Origin: an uncultured Hyphomicrobiales bacterium
GTDB taxonomy: Bacteria; Pseudomonadota; Alphaproteobacteria; Rhizobiales; Beijerinckiaceae
DNA length: 64,000 bases
Assembly: GCA_903847605.1 (NCBI GenBank)
Contig: CAINED010000087.1
Coordinates: forward strand, 33,359-97,358
Reading direction: 5' to 3'
Position 1 is the first letter of the stretch. Every line of letters begins with the position of its first letter. The position numbers and the translations under genes are program-made. The notes under the pieces are model-generated. The model ran no database searches. It was given only the letters and a program-made list of their open reading frames with translations, and had not been told where the DNA came from. Below are positions 43,448 to 53,587 of this stretch, in pieces.

Positions 43448-44755
43448 CTACTCCCCGCGTTCACGCCTGAGCTTCGCCCAATACTCAAGCCGCTTCTTCA
43501 CGTCGCGCTCGAAGCCGCGTTCGACAGGTTTATAAAGACTCTGCCGGCCAATTTTTTCCGGCCAGTAGTTCTGGCCGGAGAATGCGTCGGGCTCGTCGTG
43601 ATCGTAGCGATAGGCGGCGCCGTAGCCTTCGTCCTTCATCATCTTCGTCGGCGCGTTGAGAATGACCTTTGGCGGCATCAGCGAGCCATGCTCTTTCGCG
43701 AGGCGTTGCGCGGCCTTGAAGGCGACATAGGCCGCGTTCGATTTCGGCGCGGTCGCGACATAGATGACAGCTTGCGCCAAGGCGAGTTCGCCTTCGGGCG
43801 TGCCAAGAAAATCGTAGGCGTCCTTCGCGGCATTGCAAACCACAAGCGCCTGCGGATCGGCCATGCCGATATCCTCGATCGCCATGCGCACGATGCGGCG
43901 CGCCAGAAACAGCGGCGACTCGCCTGCGTCGAGCATGCGCGCGAGATAATAGAGCGCAGCATCCGGATCGGAGCCGCGCACGCATTTATGCAGCGCGCTG
44001 ATGAGATTGTAATGGCCTTCCTGCGCCTTGTCGTAAATCGGCGCGCGGCGCTGCACGACATCGCCGAGCTTTGCAGCGTCGAGAAGCTCTCCATCTTCAG
44101 TTGAGCGCCAGATTTCTTCTGCGAGCGTCAGCGCAGCGCGGCCATCGCCATCGGCCATGCGCATCAGCGCCCCGCGCGCATCTTCATCGAGCGGCAGCGG
44201 CCGGCCTTCCTCGGCTTCCGCGCGCGCAAGCAGTTGCGCAATCGCCACTTCGTCGAGCGCGTGAAATGTCATCACGCGCGCACGAGACAGCAAAGCCGCG
44301 TTGAGTTCGAAAGACGGGTTTTCCGTCGTCGCGCCGATCAGGGTGACCGTGCCGTCTTCCATCACGGGCAGGAAGGAATCCTGCTGCGCGCGATTGAAGC
44401 GATGAATCTCGTCGACGAAGAGCAGCGTCCCCTGCCCCATCGCGCGGCGCTTGCGCGCTTCCTCGAACACTTTCTTGAGTTCTGCGACGCCCGAAAAGAT
44501 CGCGGAGATCTGCACGAATTCGAGCGACGTTTCGTTGGCGAGAAGCCGCGCCACAGTTGTCTTGCCTGTGCCCGGCGGTCCCCAGAAGATCAGGCTGCCG
44601 AGCGAGCGAGCGCGCACAAGACGCGAAAGCGCGCCATCGGGACCGAGCAGATGCTGCTGCCCCGCAACATCCTCGAGCCTTTGCGGCCGCATACGATCGG
44701 CCAGCGGGCGCGGCGCATCCTTGTCGAAGCCGGAAGCAGCGAAGAGGTCAGACAT
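43448..44755 (-). CDS. rarA: Replication-associated recombination protein A (RarA/MgsA)
   Basis: 435 residues from ATG 44755; ATG 44806 is possible. AAA+ ATPase: P-loop [18 protein letters not shown], Walker [18 protein letters not shown], sensor 1 [15 protein letters not shown], then the C-terminal MgsA tetramerisation domain with [21 protein letters not shown] and [19 protein letters not shown]. Acts at stalled replication forks. Length typical. Confidence 0.95.
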   Translation of the reverse strand: MSDLFAASGFDKDAPRPLADRMRPQRLEDVAGQQHLLGPDGALSRLVRARSLGSLIFWGPPGTGKTTVARLLANETSLEFVQISAIFSGVAELKKVFEEARKRRAMGQGTLLFVDEIHRFNRAQQDSFLPVMEDGTVTLIGATTENPSFELNAALLSRARVMTFHALDEVAIAQLLARAEAEEGRPLPLDEDARGALMRMADGDGRAALTLAEEIWRSTEDGELLDAAKLGDVVQRRAPIYDKAQEGHYNLISALHKCVRGSDPDAALYYLARMLDAGESPLFLARRIVRMAIEDIGMADPQALVVCNAAKDAYDFLGTPEGELALAQAVIYVATAPKSNAAYVAFKAAQRLAKEHGSLMPPKVILNAPTKMMKDEGYGAAYRYDHDEPDAFSGQNYWPEKIGRQSLYKPVERGFERDVKKRLEYWAKLRRERGE

Positions 44756-45036
44756 GCTCGCATTATGCCCCGGGGATACGGGTTTCGCCACATTTTGCAT
44801 CGCCACATTTACGGCAAAGCCGGTTTTAGTGTTGCACAGCTACCGCATCGCCGGGAAAAAGCGTGCTCCGCGAGACGTCCGCAAATTTTGAATTTCCCTA
44901 ACGGATTCGTGACGCGCATATTTCATGCGTTGCGTGCTGTGATTCGAGTTCAAGGGGATTCATTGACTGGCCACAGATCTATTTGGCTGGAGGAAGCCGC
45001 CCATGGAACGGCGGCAGTGGAGAAGGAAAAGGCGGC

Positions 45037-45690
45037 ATGCAAATTCTCGCTCTCGTGACCCAGAAAGGCGGTTCCGGCAAGAGCACGATTGCTTCGTCTC
45101 TTGCGATTGCAGCGCATGAGGCCGGCGAACGTGTCTTCGTCATAGACATGGACCCGCAGGCTTCGCTCGTGAAATGGTTCAAGGTTCGTGGCGGCAAGGA
45201 CGTTGCGGTGGAATCCGTGACACCCGGCAAGCTCGCGCCCGCATTGAAGGCGCTGGACAAGGCCGGCGTCTCGCTCGTCATCATCGACACGCCCGGAACC
45301 GACTCGCCGGCAGCGGAAGCGGCGATGAAGGTCGCCGATCTCTGCATCATTCCCGCGCGTCCCAATGTCTTCGATCTCTGGGCGAGCGAAGCGACCCGCA
45401 AGGCGCTGCGCGCGCTCAAGCGCGAATACGTCTTCCTGCTCAACCAGTGTCCGCCCGCGCAGCAAAGCGCGCGCGTCGAGGAAGGCGCGAAGGCGCTGGA
45501 AGCGATGGGCGGCCTCATCACACCGATGATCGCAAGCCGCGTCGACTATCAGGAAGCCGCGCGCCAGGGCCTCGGCGTCACCGAATTGCATTCATCCGGC
45601 ATGGCTGCCGACGAAATGCGCAAGCTCTGGAAGTCGGTGAAGCGCCGCATGGCGAAAGGAAACGCAAAGCCCGCGAAGAAAGCGGCGTAA
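45037..45690 (+). CDS. ParA-family ATPase
   Basis: 217 residues from ATG 45037 with AAGGAAAAGGCGGC upstream. Deviant Walker A TQKGGSGKSTIASSLA, VFVIDMDPQASLVKWF and LVIIDTPGTDSPAAE place it among ParA/MinD-type ATPases, close to small single-domain ParA proteins used to position chromosomes or cargo. No ParB gene is adjacent. The lysine/alanine-rich tail (KGNAKPAKKAA) could bind DNA. Confidence 0.87.
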   Translation: MQILALVTQKGGSGKSTIASSLAIAAHEAGERVFVIDMDPQASLVKWFKVRGGKDVAVESVTPGKLAPALKALDKAGVSLVIIDTPGTDSPAAEAAMKVADLCIIPARPNVFDLWASEATRKALRALKREYVFLLNQCPPAQQSARVEEGAKALEAMGGLITPMIASRVDYQEAARQGLGVTELHSSGMAADEMRKLWKSVKRRMAKGNAKPAKKAA

Positions 45691-45717
45691 GGCGCGTTCA
45701 ATCAGCGTTATTGGCAT

Positions 45718-45815
45718 TGTCATCCCGGCCTCGCACAGCGAGCGCCGGGATTGCTTTTGTCGGCAGAGGGCGACGCAATCCCGGATAAAATGCGATGCAT
45801 TTTTCCGGGATGACA
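45718..45815. repeat. REP-like intergenic inverted repeat (TGTCATCCCGG type), copy 2
   Basis: Same outer arms and inner CCCGGATAAAATGC block as at 35408. It lies between the convergent ParA and protease genes, so it could separate the two transcripts. Confidence 0.75.
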
Positions 45816-45825
45816 CCGCGTCGAC

Positions 45826-47214
45826 TTACCCGCCCATCACTGTCGTCAGGGTCTGACCGTCGCGGCCGATGGTGAGCTTCCAGAAACCGCGGCGCGACTG
45901 CGTCGCCTGGCTCACATCGCGCGTGCGCTTCATCTGCGCATCGTTGATGGCGATGATGACGTCGCCCTTCTGCAGACCGACCTGCGCAGCAATCGAGCCC
46001 TCTTCGATATCGCTGATCACCACGCCTTCCGTAACGCTTTCATGCAGCGTGATTTCATCCGCAATGGCCGGCGAATAATTCACGATGGTCGCGCCGGCGA
46101 AAGGCGACGGACCCGTCACCTTGGCTTCCTCGCGCGGAGGATTTTCGGGCGCGGGATCGAGCTTGAGCGAGATATCGACCTTGCGGTTGTTGCGCATCAC
46201 GGAGATTGTCGACGTTCCGCCGAGCGTCTTGGTGGCGAGCCGGTAACCCAGCGATTGCATGTCGTCGATGATCTGGGCATCTATCGCCGTGATGATGTCG
46301 CCGCGCCTCAGGCCCGCGCGCTCGCTGGGGCCGCCGGCGACGACATTGGACACCAGCGCGCCGGATGGCCGGTCCATGCCGAGCGAGTCGGCGATTTCCT
46401 TGGTGACGTTCTGCAAGGTCGCGCCGAGCCAGGGACGCCGCAATTTGCCGTCGCCCTGGGCGGCGCGCACGATTGCTTTCACCATGTTGACCGGCACCGC
46501 AAAGCCGATGCCGACGGAGCCGCCGCTGCGCGAATAGATCGCCGTGTTGATGCCGACGAGGCGGCCCTGCATGTCGACCAGAGCGCCGCCGGAATTGCCG
46601 GGATTGATGGCGGCGTCCGTCTGAATGAAGAAGCCATAATCGGTGATGCCAACCTGCGTGCGCGCCAGCGCCGAAACAATGCCCTGCGTCACCGTCTGGC
46701 CGACGGCAAAGGGATTGCCGATGGCCAGCACGATGTCGCCGACCTCGAGCTGATCGGAATCGCCGAGGTCGAGCGCCGCCAGCCCCTTCGCATTCTTGAG
46801 GCGCAGCACAGCAAGATCGGTGCGCGGATCCCGCAGCACGATCTCGGCCTCGATCTCGCGCCGGTCGGGCAGCGCAACGCGCACTTCCGTCATGCCCTCG
46901 ATGACGTGGTTGTTGGTGACGACCAACCCGCCCGCATCGACGATCACGCCAGAGCCGAGTGAGCGGGCCGTCTGCGGTTGCTGCCCGAAGAACTGGCGGA
47001 AGAAGGGATCGTCGAAAAGCGGATTGCGCGCCTGCCGCTGCTCGGTCCGCTGGGCATAGACGTTGACCACGGCGGGCGTCACGCGCTTCACGATCGGGGC
47101 ATAGGAATAGACGATCTGGGAGCGCTCCGTGGGCGCGACACGTTGCGGCTGCTGGGCCTCGGCGCCGCCAGCGCCGGCAAGGGCCAGGAGAGCGATCAGC
47201 GCGCGTGCAATCAT
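45826..47214 (-). CDS. DegP/HtrA-type periplasmic serine protease
   Basis: 462 residues. Signal peptide MIARALIALLALAGAGGAEA; trypsin-like domain with VVTNNHVIEG (His), PRTDLAVLRLK (Asp) and NPGNSGGALVD (Ser), all intact. Two PDZ domains follow: the first near RPWLGATLQNV to SERAGLRRGDIITAID, the second around IEEGSIAAQVGLQKGDVIIAIND. Acts as a protease/chaperone for misfolded envelope proteins. The ankyrin gene lies 73 bases upstream on the same strand. Confidence 0.94.
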   Translation of the reverse strand: MIARALIALLALAGAGGAEAQQPQRVAPTERSQIVYSYAPIVKRVTPAVVNVYAQRTEQRQARNPLFDDPFFRQFFGQQPQTARSLGSGVIVDAGGLVVTNNHVIEGMTEVRVALPDRREIEAEIVLRDPRTDLAVLRLKNAKGLAALDLGDSDQLEVGDIVLAIGNPFAVGQTVTQGIVSALARTQVGITDYGFFIQTDAAINPGNSGGALVDMQGRLVGINTAIYSRSGGSVGIGFAVPVNMVKAIVRAAQGDGKLRRPWLGATLQNVTKEIADSLGMDRPSGALVSNVVAGGPSERAGLRRGDIITAIDAQIIDDMQSLGYRLATKTLGGTSTISVMRNNRKVDISLKLDPAPENPPREEAKVTGPSPFAGATIVNYSPAIADEITLHESVTEGVVISDIEEGSIAAQVGLQKGDVIIAINDAQMKRTRDVSQATQSRRGFWKLTIGRDGQTLTTVMGG

Positions 47215-47287
47215 GTCTGCGGTCCTCGTGATGTCTGGTGGGGGATATAGTCACTCCTGCCCACCCGGCAAAGCGCGGCGCGATGCC

Positions 47288-47959
47288 CTATTTGCCGCCC
47301 GCATCCGCGATGATCTTCGCCACAGCGCCTTGCCCCCGCTTTCGCGCATGGGCGAGCGCGCTCACGCCATCCCGGTCGGCGAGGTTGGGATTGGCCGCTG
47401 CGGCCAGAACAATGCGCACGATTTCCTGATGAGCGGGGCCGCCATCGCCCAGAAGTACGGCTTCCAGCAGGCAGGTCCAGCCGAGATCGTTGACGTGATC
47501 CACGTCGATCTTCGATTTTTGCGTCAGGAAGCGTACGGCTTCCACGTGGCCGTAGTGACAGGCCGGGATCAGCGCCGAGCCGCCGAACCGGTTGCGCAGG
47601 CGATAGTCCGGCCCTTTCGGCAACATGGCCGCGAGCATCGCGGTCTGGCCGCGCGCGCCCGCCAGAAGCCACGGCGTATCCTTGTTCTGCGCCTGCGCGT
47701 TGATGTCGGCGCCGCGAGCGATCAGCAATTCGGCCATGCGCTTGCGCCCGTTTTGCACGGCAACGAGCAGCGCCGTCTCGCCCTGCGCGTTGCGCGTGTC
47801 GAAGGCAATGCCCTTGTCGAGGAGCGTGACGACGGACTTTTCATCCCCGCGCGCAACCGCAGCATGAAAAATCTGCTGAGCGGGTACGGCACTCTCCTGC
47901 GCCAACGCCGACGAAGCGCAGACAACAAACACGGCGAAGGCAATCGATCTGGCGAACAT
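47288..47959 (-). CDS. Exported ankyrin-repeat protein
   Basis: 223 residues from ATG 47959, preceded by GGAGG at six bases. Signal peptide ends at SSALAQ. At least four ankyrin-type repeats follow: GETALLVAVQNGRKRMAELL-IARGADIN, then TPWLLAGARGQTAMLAAML, GSALIPACHYGHVEAVRFL, GWTCLLEAVL. A periplasmic protein-protein interaction role is likely; the partner is unknown. It is followed closely by the DegP-type gene. Confidence 0.87.
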   Translation of the reverse strand: MFARSIAFAVFVVCASSALAQESAVPAQQIFHAAVARGDEKSVVTLLDKGIAFDTRNAQGETALLVAVQNGRKRMAELLIARGADINAQAQNKDTPWLLAGARGQTAMLAAMLPKGPDYRLRNRFGGSALIPACHYGHVEAVRFLTQKSKIDVDHVNDLGWTCLLEAVLLGDGGPAHQEIVRIVLAAAANPNLADRDGVSALAHARKRGQGAVAKIIADAGGK

Positions 47960-48069
47960 AGTAATCCTCCGGTGGAGAATGTAGCGACACACTAACAATC
48001 CCGAAAGCAAAGCCGTTGCGCGTCCTGCCCCGGATCGTTCACACTGTCGCGATCTCTTCTGGAGCCGAT

Positions 48070-48564
48070 ATGAACCGCCGCAACATCTTTACGTCGTCTG
48101 CCGCCGCCCTTCTCTCCGCTTTGGGCCTTGTCTGGTCGACGAAAGATGCGACCGCCGCCACGCGTGGACAGCTGGAAGTGCGCTTCGTCAAAGGCATGGG
48201 ACGCGGCGTCTTTGCGCGGGCGCCGATCAGGGCCGGAACGACCGTCATCCGCGACTATACGATCGCCATCCCTGCTGAGGACAAGGACCATGCTGCGCAA
48301 ACGATCTTCGACGATTATTTTTTCGTCGCTGAAGATCCCTCCGCCGAAGAGGCGGTCGGCTTTCTGGCGCTGGGACTTGCCAGTCTGCTCAATCATTCCG
48401 CCAAAGCGCCCAATGTCGAACAGGAATGGAATTTAACGAATGAAGGCTGGACCATCGAATTCACGGCGCTGCGCAATATCCGCACGGGCGAGCAGCTCCT
48501 CTTCGATTACGACTTCGCGGAAGATGATATTCCCGAATGGGCGGATAATTACGTGAAGAAATAA
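48070..48564 (+). CDS. SET-domain protein with predicted export signal
   Basis: 164 residues from ATG 48070 with GGAG seven bases upstream. N-terminus: MNRRNIFTSSAAALLSALGL then STKDATAA, a twin-arginine-containing leader-like segment. The SET domain follows with GMGRGVFARAPIRAGTTVIRDY (GxG of the cofactor loop), LNHSAKAPNVEQEW (the N-H-S) and EQLLFDYDF (ExxxDY). Bacterial SET proteins transfer methyl groups to lysine. An exported SET domain would lack SAM in the periplasm, so the leader may instead be a membrane anchor or non-functional. Target is unknown. Confidence 0.82.
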   Translation: MNRRNIFTSSAAALLSALGLVWSTKDATAATRGQLEVRFVKGMGRGVFARAPIRAGTTVIRDYTIAIPAEDKDHAAQTIFDDYFFVAEDPSAEEAVGFLALGLASLLNHSAKAPNVEQEWNLTNEGWTIEFTALRNIRTGEQLLFDYDFAEDDIPEWADNYVKK

Positions 48565-48565
48565 C

Positions 48566-48637
48566 CGAGTCGCGAATAGGGAGTTGCGAATAGCGAATAG
48601 AGCCCTCTATCCACTACTCGCCATTCGCTATTCGCCA
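48566..48637. repeat. Intergenic heptamer-repeat hairpin, copy 2
   Basis: Left arm carries GCGAATAGGGAGTTGCGAAT plus further GCGAATA units; right arm TACTCGCCATTCGCTATTCG is its partial complement. It lies between the convergent SET gene and rplQ and may terminate the ribosomal operon. Confidence 0.75.
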
Positions 48638-48642
48638 AAAAT

Positions 48643-49059
48643 TCAGGCCGCGTCAGCTTCCCCGCCCTGCACCGGACCGGAATCCTTGCCCTTGGCGTCC
48701 ACGTCGCGATCGACGAATTCGATGACGGCCATCGGGGCATTGTCGCCGAAGCGGAAGCCCGCCTTCAGCACGCGCGTATAACCGCCGTTGCGATCCTTGT
48801 AGCGGGGGCCCAGAACGTCAAACAGCTTCTTGACGATCTTGACGTCCTTGATCTGCGCAATGGCCTGACGGCGCGCATGCAAATCGCCGCGCTTGCCGAG
48901 GGTGACCAGCTTTTCAACGACCGGACGCAGATCCTTGGCCTTGGGAAGTGTTGTTGTAATCTGCTCATGCTTGATGAGCGCCTGGCACATGTTGGCGAAC
49001 ATCGCGTTGCGGTGTTCGGATGTGCGATTGAAACGCCGTCTCTGGCGACCGTGATACAT
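48643..49059 (-). CDS. rplQ: 50S ribosomal protein L17
   Basis: 138 residues beginning [20 protein letters not shown], with LITTLPKAK-like ([22 protein letters not shown]) and GNAPMA-like ([13 protein letters not shown]) segments. Last gene of the cluster. The ~20-residue C-terminal tail ([16 protein letters not shown]) is typical of the order. The 117-base gap to rpoA holds a heptamer-repeat hairpin. Confidence 0.97.
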   Translation of the reverse strand: MYHGRQRRRFNRTSEHRNAMFANMCQALIKHEQITTTLPKAKDLRPVVEKLVTLGKRGDLHARRQAIAQIKDVKIVKKLFDVLGPRYKDRNGGYTRVLKAGFRFGDNAPMAVIEFVDRDVDAKGKDSGPVQGGEADAA

Positions 49060-49110
49060 GGCTTACTCCTCGTTTTTGCAGCCGCCGTGCCAAGGTACGG
49101 CTGGTGTTTG

Positions 49111-49173
49111 TGCAAATAGCGAATGGCGAGTAGCGAATGGATTGCACCAATTCGCTATTCGCCACGCCCCACT
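49111..49173. repeat. Intergenic heptamer-repeat hairpin, copy 3
   Basis: AATAGCGAATGGCGAGTAGC with a further GCGAATG unit faces the complement ATTCGCTATTCGCC after ATTGCACCA. It lies between rpoA and rplQ inside the operon, so it does not stop transcription fully. Confidence 0.72.
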
Positions 49174-49176
49174 CGC

Positions 49177-50193
49177 TCAATAATGCTCTTCGAACCGCTT
49201 CGCGAGTTCGTCGATATTCTCAGGCGGCCAGCCCGGCACTTCCATGCCGAGATGCAGGCCCATCTGCGCCAGAACTTCCTTGATCTCGTTGAGCGACTTG
49301 CGGCCGAAGTTCGGCGTGCGCAGCATTTCGCCTTCGCTCTTCTGGATGAGGTCGCCGATATAGACGATGTTGTCGTTCTTCAGGCAGTTGGCCGAACGCA
49401 CGGAGAGTTCGAGCTCGTCCACCTTCTTGAGCAGCGCCGGGTTGAAGGCAAGCTCGGGGATCGACGGGGCAGCTTCCTCGCGGCGCGGCTCCTCGAAGTT
49501 CACAAAGACGTTGAGCTGATCCTGCAGGATGCGGGCGGCATAGGCCACCGCGTCTTCCGGCGTGATCGCGCCGTTCGTCTCAACGGTCATCGTAAGCTTG
49601 TCGTAGTCGAGAATCTGGCCCTCGCGGGTGTTCTCGATGCGGTAGCTGACCTTCTTGACCGGCGAATAGAGGCTGTCGACCGGGATGAGGCCAATCGGCG
49701 AATCTTCCGAGCGGTTGCGATCGGCCGGGACATAGCCCTTGCCCGCGCTGACCGTCAGCTCCATGCGGATTTCCGCACCTTCATCGAGCGTGCAGATGAC
49801 ATGCTTGGGGTTGAGCACCTGCACGTCGCCGGTTGTCTCGATATCGCCGGCGAAGACCGAACCCGGTCCCTGCTTTTTCAGCACCATGCGCTTGGACGTT
49901 TCGCTCTGCATCTTGAACGCAATGTCCTTGATGTTGAGAACGATGTCGGTCACATCCTCGCGCACGCCGGGGATCGAGGAGAATTCGTGCAGCACGCCGT
50001 CGATATGGACGGAGTTCACGGCTGCGCCCTGCAGCGATGACAACAGCACGCGGCGCAGCGCATTGCCGAGCGTCAGGCCGAAGCCGCGCTCGAGCGGCTC
50101 GGCGACAAGCGTAGCGGAACGCTGCGGATCGTCACCCGAGGTGACTTCAAGCTTGTTGGGGCGAATGAGATCTTGCCAGTTCTTCTGGATCAC
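49177..50193 (-). CDS. rpoA: RNA polymerase alpha subunit
   Basis: 338 residues. N-terminal dimerisation domain (about 1-235; [21 protein letters not shown]) and C-terminal domain (about 255-325; [20 protein letters not shown] and [16 protein letters not shown]) that contacts UP elements and regulators. Length typical. Confidence 0.97.
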   Translation of the reverse strand: MIQKNWQDLIRPNKLEVTSGDDPQRSATLVAEPLERGFGLTLGNALRRVLLSSLQGAAVNSVHIDGVLHEFSSIPGVREDVTDIVLNIKDIAFKMQSETSKRMVLKKQGPGSVFAGDIETTGDVQVLNPKHVICTLDEGAEIRMELTVSAGKGYVPADRNRSEDSPIGLIPVDSLYSPVKKVSYRIENTREGQILDYDKLTMTVETNGAITPEDAVAYAARILQDQLNVFVNFEEPRREEAAPSIPELAFNPALLKKVDELELSVRSANCLKNDNIVYIGDLIQKSEGEMLRTPNFGRKSLNEIKEVLAQMGLHLGMEVPGWPPENIDELAKRFEEHY

Positions 50194-50303
50194 GGTGACG
50201 CCTTTCTGTGTGGCGCGGGCATATCGGTCCGTCGACCTTGGCCTCGCACAACCGGGACGTGAAATAAGCTGGGCGGCCCGTCGGCAGCCCGGCCGTCAAT
50301 GCA

Positions 50304-50693
50304 TCAGACGCGACGGCGCTTGCGCGGGCGGCAGCCGTTGTGCGGGATCGGCGTCACGTCGCGGATCGACGTCACGGTGAAACCCGCAGCCTGCAACGCG
50401 CGCAACGCAGACTCGCGGCCCGAACCCGGACCGGAAACTTCCACCTCAAGCGTGCGCATGCCGTGTTCGGCAGCCTTGCGCGCGGCGTCTTCGGCGGCCA
50501 TCTGCGCGGCGAAGGGGGTCGATTTACGCGAACCCTTGAAGCCCATCGTGCCGGCCGAAGACCAGGCAATCGTGTTGCCCTGCGCGTCCGAGATGGTGAT
50601 CATCGTGTTGTTGAAAGAGGAATTCACATGGGCGACGCCCGAGGCGATATTCTTGCGTTCGCGGCGGCGGACGCGTTGTGCTTCTTTTGCCAT
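50304..50693 (-). CDS. rpsK: 30S ribosomal protein S11
   Basis: 129 residues; [20 protein letters not shown] near the start and [20 protein letters not shown] at the end are the universal S11 motifs. The C-terminal arginine cluster binds 16S rRNA of the platform. Confidence 0.97.
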   Translation of the reverse strand: MAKEAQRVRRRERKNIASGVAHVNSSFNNTMITISDAQGNTIAWSSAGTMGFKGSRKSTPFAAQMAAEDAARKAAEHGMRTLEVEVSGPGSGRESALRALQAAGFTVTSIRDVTPIPHNGCRPRKRRRV

Positions 50694-50746
50694 TGATACT
50701 CTTGCCTTTCGGTCTCGACGCCGCCGTAATGCCAGCGGCTACACCA

Positions 50747-50817
50747 GAGCGAATGGTGAGTAGCGAATGGCGAATAGAGATGCCCCTATTCGCAACTCGC
50801 TATTCGCAATTCGCAAG
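50747..50817. repeat. Intergenic heptamer-repeat hairpin, copy 4
   Basis: GAGCGAATGGTGAGTAGCGA continues into GCGAATA units; then TATTCGCAACTCGCTATTCG forms the opposite arm. It fills most of the 125-base rpsM-rpsK gap, inside the ribosomal cluster. Confidence 0.75.
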
Positions 50818-50818
50818 T

Positions 50819-51187
50819 TTACTTCTTCTTGCCGGCGATCGGCTTCGCCTTGCCCTTGCGGGTGCGGGCGTTGGTATGCGTGCGCTGGCCGCGAACCGGG
50901 AGCTGCTTGCGATGGCGCAGGCCGCGATAGCAGCCGAGATCCATCAGGCGCTTGATGTTCATCGAAACTTCGCGGCGCAGGTCGCCTTCGACCATATAGT
51001 CGCGGTCGATGGCTTCGCGGATCTGCAGCACTTCCGCGTCGGTCAGCTGCGAAACGCGGCGGTCGGCGGGGATATTGACCTTCTCGCAAATCTCGCCGGC
51101 ATTCTTGGGGCCGATGCCGTGTATGTACTGAAGGGCGATGATCACCCGCTTGTTTGTGGGAATATTGACGCCGGCTATACGTGCCAC
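50819..51187 (-). CDS. rpsM: 30S ribosomal protein S13
   Basis: 122 residues starting [20 protein letters not shown], with [20 protein letters not shown] near the end. The lysine-rich tail ([12 protein letters not shown]) reaches into the ribosomal P/A site. Typical. Confidence 0.97.
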   Translation of the reverse strand: MARIAGVNIPTNKRVIIALQYIHGIGPKNAGEICEKVNIPADRRVSQLTDAEVLQIREAIDRDYMVEGDLRREVSMNIKRLMDLGCYRGLRHRKQLPVRGQRTHTNARTRKGKAKPIAGKKK

Positions 51188-51231
51188 TTGCTCACTCCAT
51201 GTGAAGACCGGAAGACCGGCCTGGCGATGTT

Positions 51232-51249
51232 GGCCGGGTGAACCCGGCC
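51232..51249. promoter_or_regulatory. GC-rich hairpin between adk and rpsM
   Basis: GGCCGGG-TGAA-CCCGGCC: seven-base stem and tetraloop, in the otherwise gene-free 285-base adk-rpsM gap. It could stabilise or attenuate the transcript; there is no T-run for an intrinsic terminator. Nothing else recognisable lies in the gap. Confidence 0.4.
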
Positions 51250-51472
51250 GGGATGCCTGCGTCCGGTGGAGGCCGGCCCTTGCAGGCGCTTCGGGAGTTC
51301 CCCGTTCCCGGAAAATTCCCGTCCCGAAAACGAATGAACCCGCGCCCGCGCGAAGCGGGCCCCGGGGACAAGTCTCCGATGGATGAGGGGCTTCTAGTGC
51401 GTTGCAAAAAGCCCGTCAACAGGATTCCGCCGGAAAACGGATTTTCCAACAAAGAATAGCGCTGCCTCAGGC

Positions 51473-52054
51473 TCAGCCGCCCAGCGCCGCGTCAATCGCT
51501 TTCGTGACAGCATCGATCGGCAACATGCCGTCGACCTGCTTCAACGCGCCCTTGCCGGCGTAATAGGCCGAAACCGGGGCCGTTTGCGCGCGATAGGCGT
51601 CGAGGCGCACCTTGAAGGCGTCGGGATTGTCGTCTGCGCGCACCGTGCCGCCCGCCTTGATAGTTTCATCCGCGCGATTCTTGATTCGCGCCAGCAAGGC
51701 GGCTTCGTCGACCTTCAGCTCGATGATGCCGTCGAGCTTCAGGCCTTTCTGCGCCAGCATCTTGTCGAGCGCCTCGGCCTGCGCGACCGTGCGCGGAAAG
51801 CCGTCAAGGATGAAACCCTTCTTTGCATCGGGCTCGTCGAAACGGTCGGCGATGATGCCGACAACGATCTCGTCCGAAACAAGACCGCCCGCTTCCATCA
51901 CGGCTTTCGCCTTCAAACCGACCGGCGTTCCCGCCTTGACGGCGGCGCGCAGCATATCGCCTGTCGAAAGCTGGGGAATTCCATGCTTCTCAACGAGACG
52001 CGACGCCTGCGTGCCCTTGCCGGCGCCCGGCGGACCCAAAAGTATCAAACGCAT
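51473..52054 (-). CDS. adk: Adenylate kinase
   Basis: 193 residues: P-loop [34 protein letters not shown] and [17 protein letters not shown]. It lacks the LID insertion, giving the short form usual in these bacteria. Catalyses ATP + AMP = 2 ADP. Placed 28 bases after secY. Confidence 0.96.
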   Translation of the reverse strand: MRLILLGPPGAGKGTQASRLVEKHGIPQLSTGDMLRAAVKAGTPVGLKAKAVMEAGGLVSDEIVVGIIADRFDEPDAKKGFILDGFPRTVAQAEALDKMLAQKGLKLDGIIELKVDEAALLARIKNRADETIKAGGTVRADDNPDAFKVRLDAYRAQTAPVSAYYAGKGALKQVDGMLPIDAVTKAIDAALGG

Positions 52055-52082
52055 TGCCAGCCCCCAAAAACCGTCGCGTCCT

Positions 52083-53414
52083 TTAACGCTTGCGGCCCCT
52101 CAGCCTCGCCTTCTTGACGAGACCTTCGTATTGCTGCGCCTGCAGATGGCCATGCACCTGCGAGACCGTATCCATCGTCACGCTGACGACAATCAGGAGC
52201 GATGTGCCGCCAAAATAGAAGGGCAGCGCCCAATACGATATTAGGAATTCGGGTAAGAGGCAGATCAGCACGAGATAGCCCGCGCCGAGCACCGTGATCT
52301 TCATCAGCACGGAATCGATGAACTGCGCCGTACGCTCGCCCGGACGTATGCCGGGAATAAAGCCGCCATGCTTCTTGAGATTGTCGGCCGTCTCCGTCGG
52401 GTTGAAGACGATGGCCGTGTAGAAGAAGGCGAAGAACAGGATCAGCAGCGCATAGGTCAGCATGTAGAGCGGACGGCCGTGACCGAAATAGGTGTTGAAG
52501 GTCGCGAGCCAGCCCGTTCCGTCGCCCTGCGAGAAGTTGGCGATCGTCGTCGGCAGCAGCAGCAGCGAGGACGCGAAGATCGGCGGTATGACGCCCGATG
52601 TATTCAGCTTCAGCGGCAGGAAGGACGTCTGCCCCTCGTACATGCGGTTGCCGACCTGCCGCTTGGGATAGGTGATCAGCAGACGGCGCTGCGCACGCTC
52701 CATGAAGACGATGAAGGCCGTCACGACCAGCGCCATCACGATGACCGCGATGATGAGGCCGGTGTTGATGGCGCCCTGCCGTCCCAGTTCCAGCGTCGAG
52801 ATGATGGCCGACGGGAAGGCGGCGACGATGCCCGCGAAAATGATCAGCGAGGAGCCGTTGCCGATGCCGCGCGCGGTGATCTGTTCGCCAAGCCACATCA
52901 GGAACATCGTGCCCCCGAGCAGCGACAGCACGGTCGAGATGCGGAAGAACCAGCCGGGGTTGGCGACGATACCCGCCTGCCCTTCGAGGCCGATGGCGAT
53001 TCCATAGGCCTGGAAGACCGCGAGAACGACGGTGAGATAGCGCGTGTACTGGTTGATGACCTTGCGGCCGGACTCGCCCTCTTTCTTGAGGGCTTCCAGC
53101 GTCGGCACCACCGAGGTGAGAAGCTGGATGATGATCGAGGCCGAAATATACGGCATGATGTTCAGCGCGAAGATCGCCATGCGCTGCACGGCGCCGCCCG
53201 CGAACATGTTGAAGAGTTCGAGCACACCCTGCTGCTTGCCCGTAAAGCTCTGCTCGAAGGCGGCCGGATCGATGCCGGGCAAGGGCACATAGGTGCCGAG
53301 CCGATAGATCACGAGCGCGGCAAGCGTGAACCAGATCCGCTTTTTCAGCTCTTCCGATTTGCCGATGGCCGAAAAATTGATGGAGGCTGCAAGCTGTTCG
53401 GCTGCCGATGCCAT
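52083..53414 (-). CDS. secY: Preprotein translocase subunit SecY
   Basis: 443 residues with ten predicted membrane helices. Signatures: [24 protein letters not shown] at the start, [21 protein letters not shown] (plug/lateral gate) and [19 protein letters not shown] in the C5-region loop. Forms the inner-membrane channel with SecE and SecG. Confidence 0.97.
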   Translation of the reverse strand: MASAAEQLAASINFSAIGKSEELKKRIWFTLAALVIYRLGTYVPLPGIDPAAFEQSFTGKQQGVLELFNMFAGGAVQRMAIFALNIMPYISASIIIQLLTSVVPTLEALKKEGESGRKVINQYTRYLTVVLAVFQAYGIAIGLEGQAGIVANPGWFFRISTVLSLLGGTMFLMWLGEQITARGIGNGSSLIIFAGIVAAFPSAIISTLELGRQGAINTGLIIAVIVMALVVTAFIVFMERAQRRLLITYPKRQVGNRMYEGQTSFLPLKLNTSGVIPPIFASSLLLLPTTIANFSQGDGTGWLATFNTYFGHGRPLYMLTYALLILFFAFFYTAIVFNPTETADNLKKHGGFIPGIRPGERTAQFIDSVLMKITVLGAGYLVLICLLPEFLISYWALPFYFGGTSLLIVVSVTMDTVSQVHGHLQAQQYEGLVKKARLRGRKR

Positions 53415-53587
53415 GTCATGCTCCGGTGGGCGCGGGGCCCGGGCTAATTCAGGTCAGAGCAGCGCTTGCGTGAAGCCGGGTCCACTTGCGCACGATGCCC
53501 TAGAAGAAACGGGGTACGAAGCAATTCGCCTCGCACCCCGCCGATATGGGACTTCCGGACGGGTTTGTCACCCCGTCCCGAATGGCG

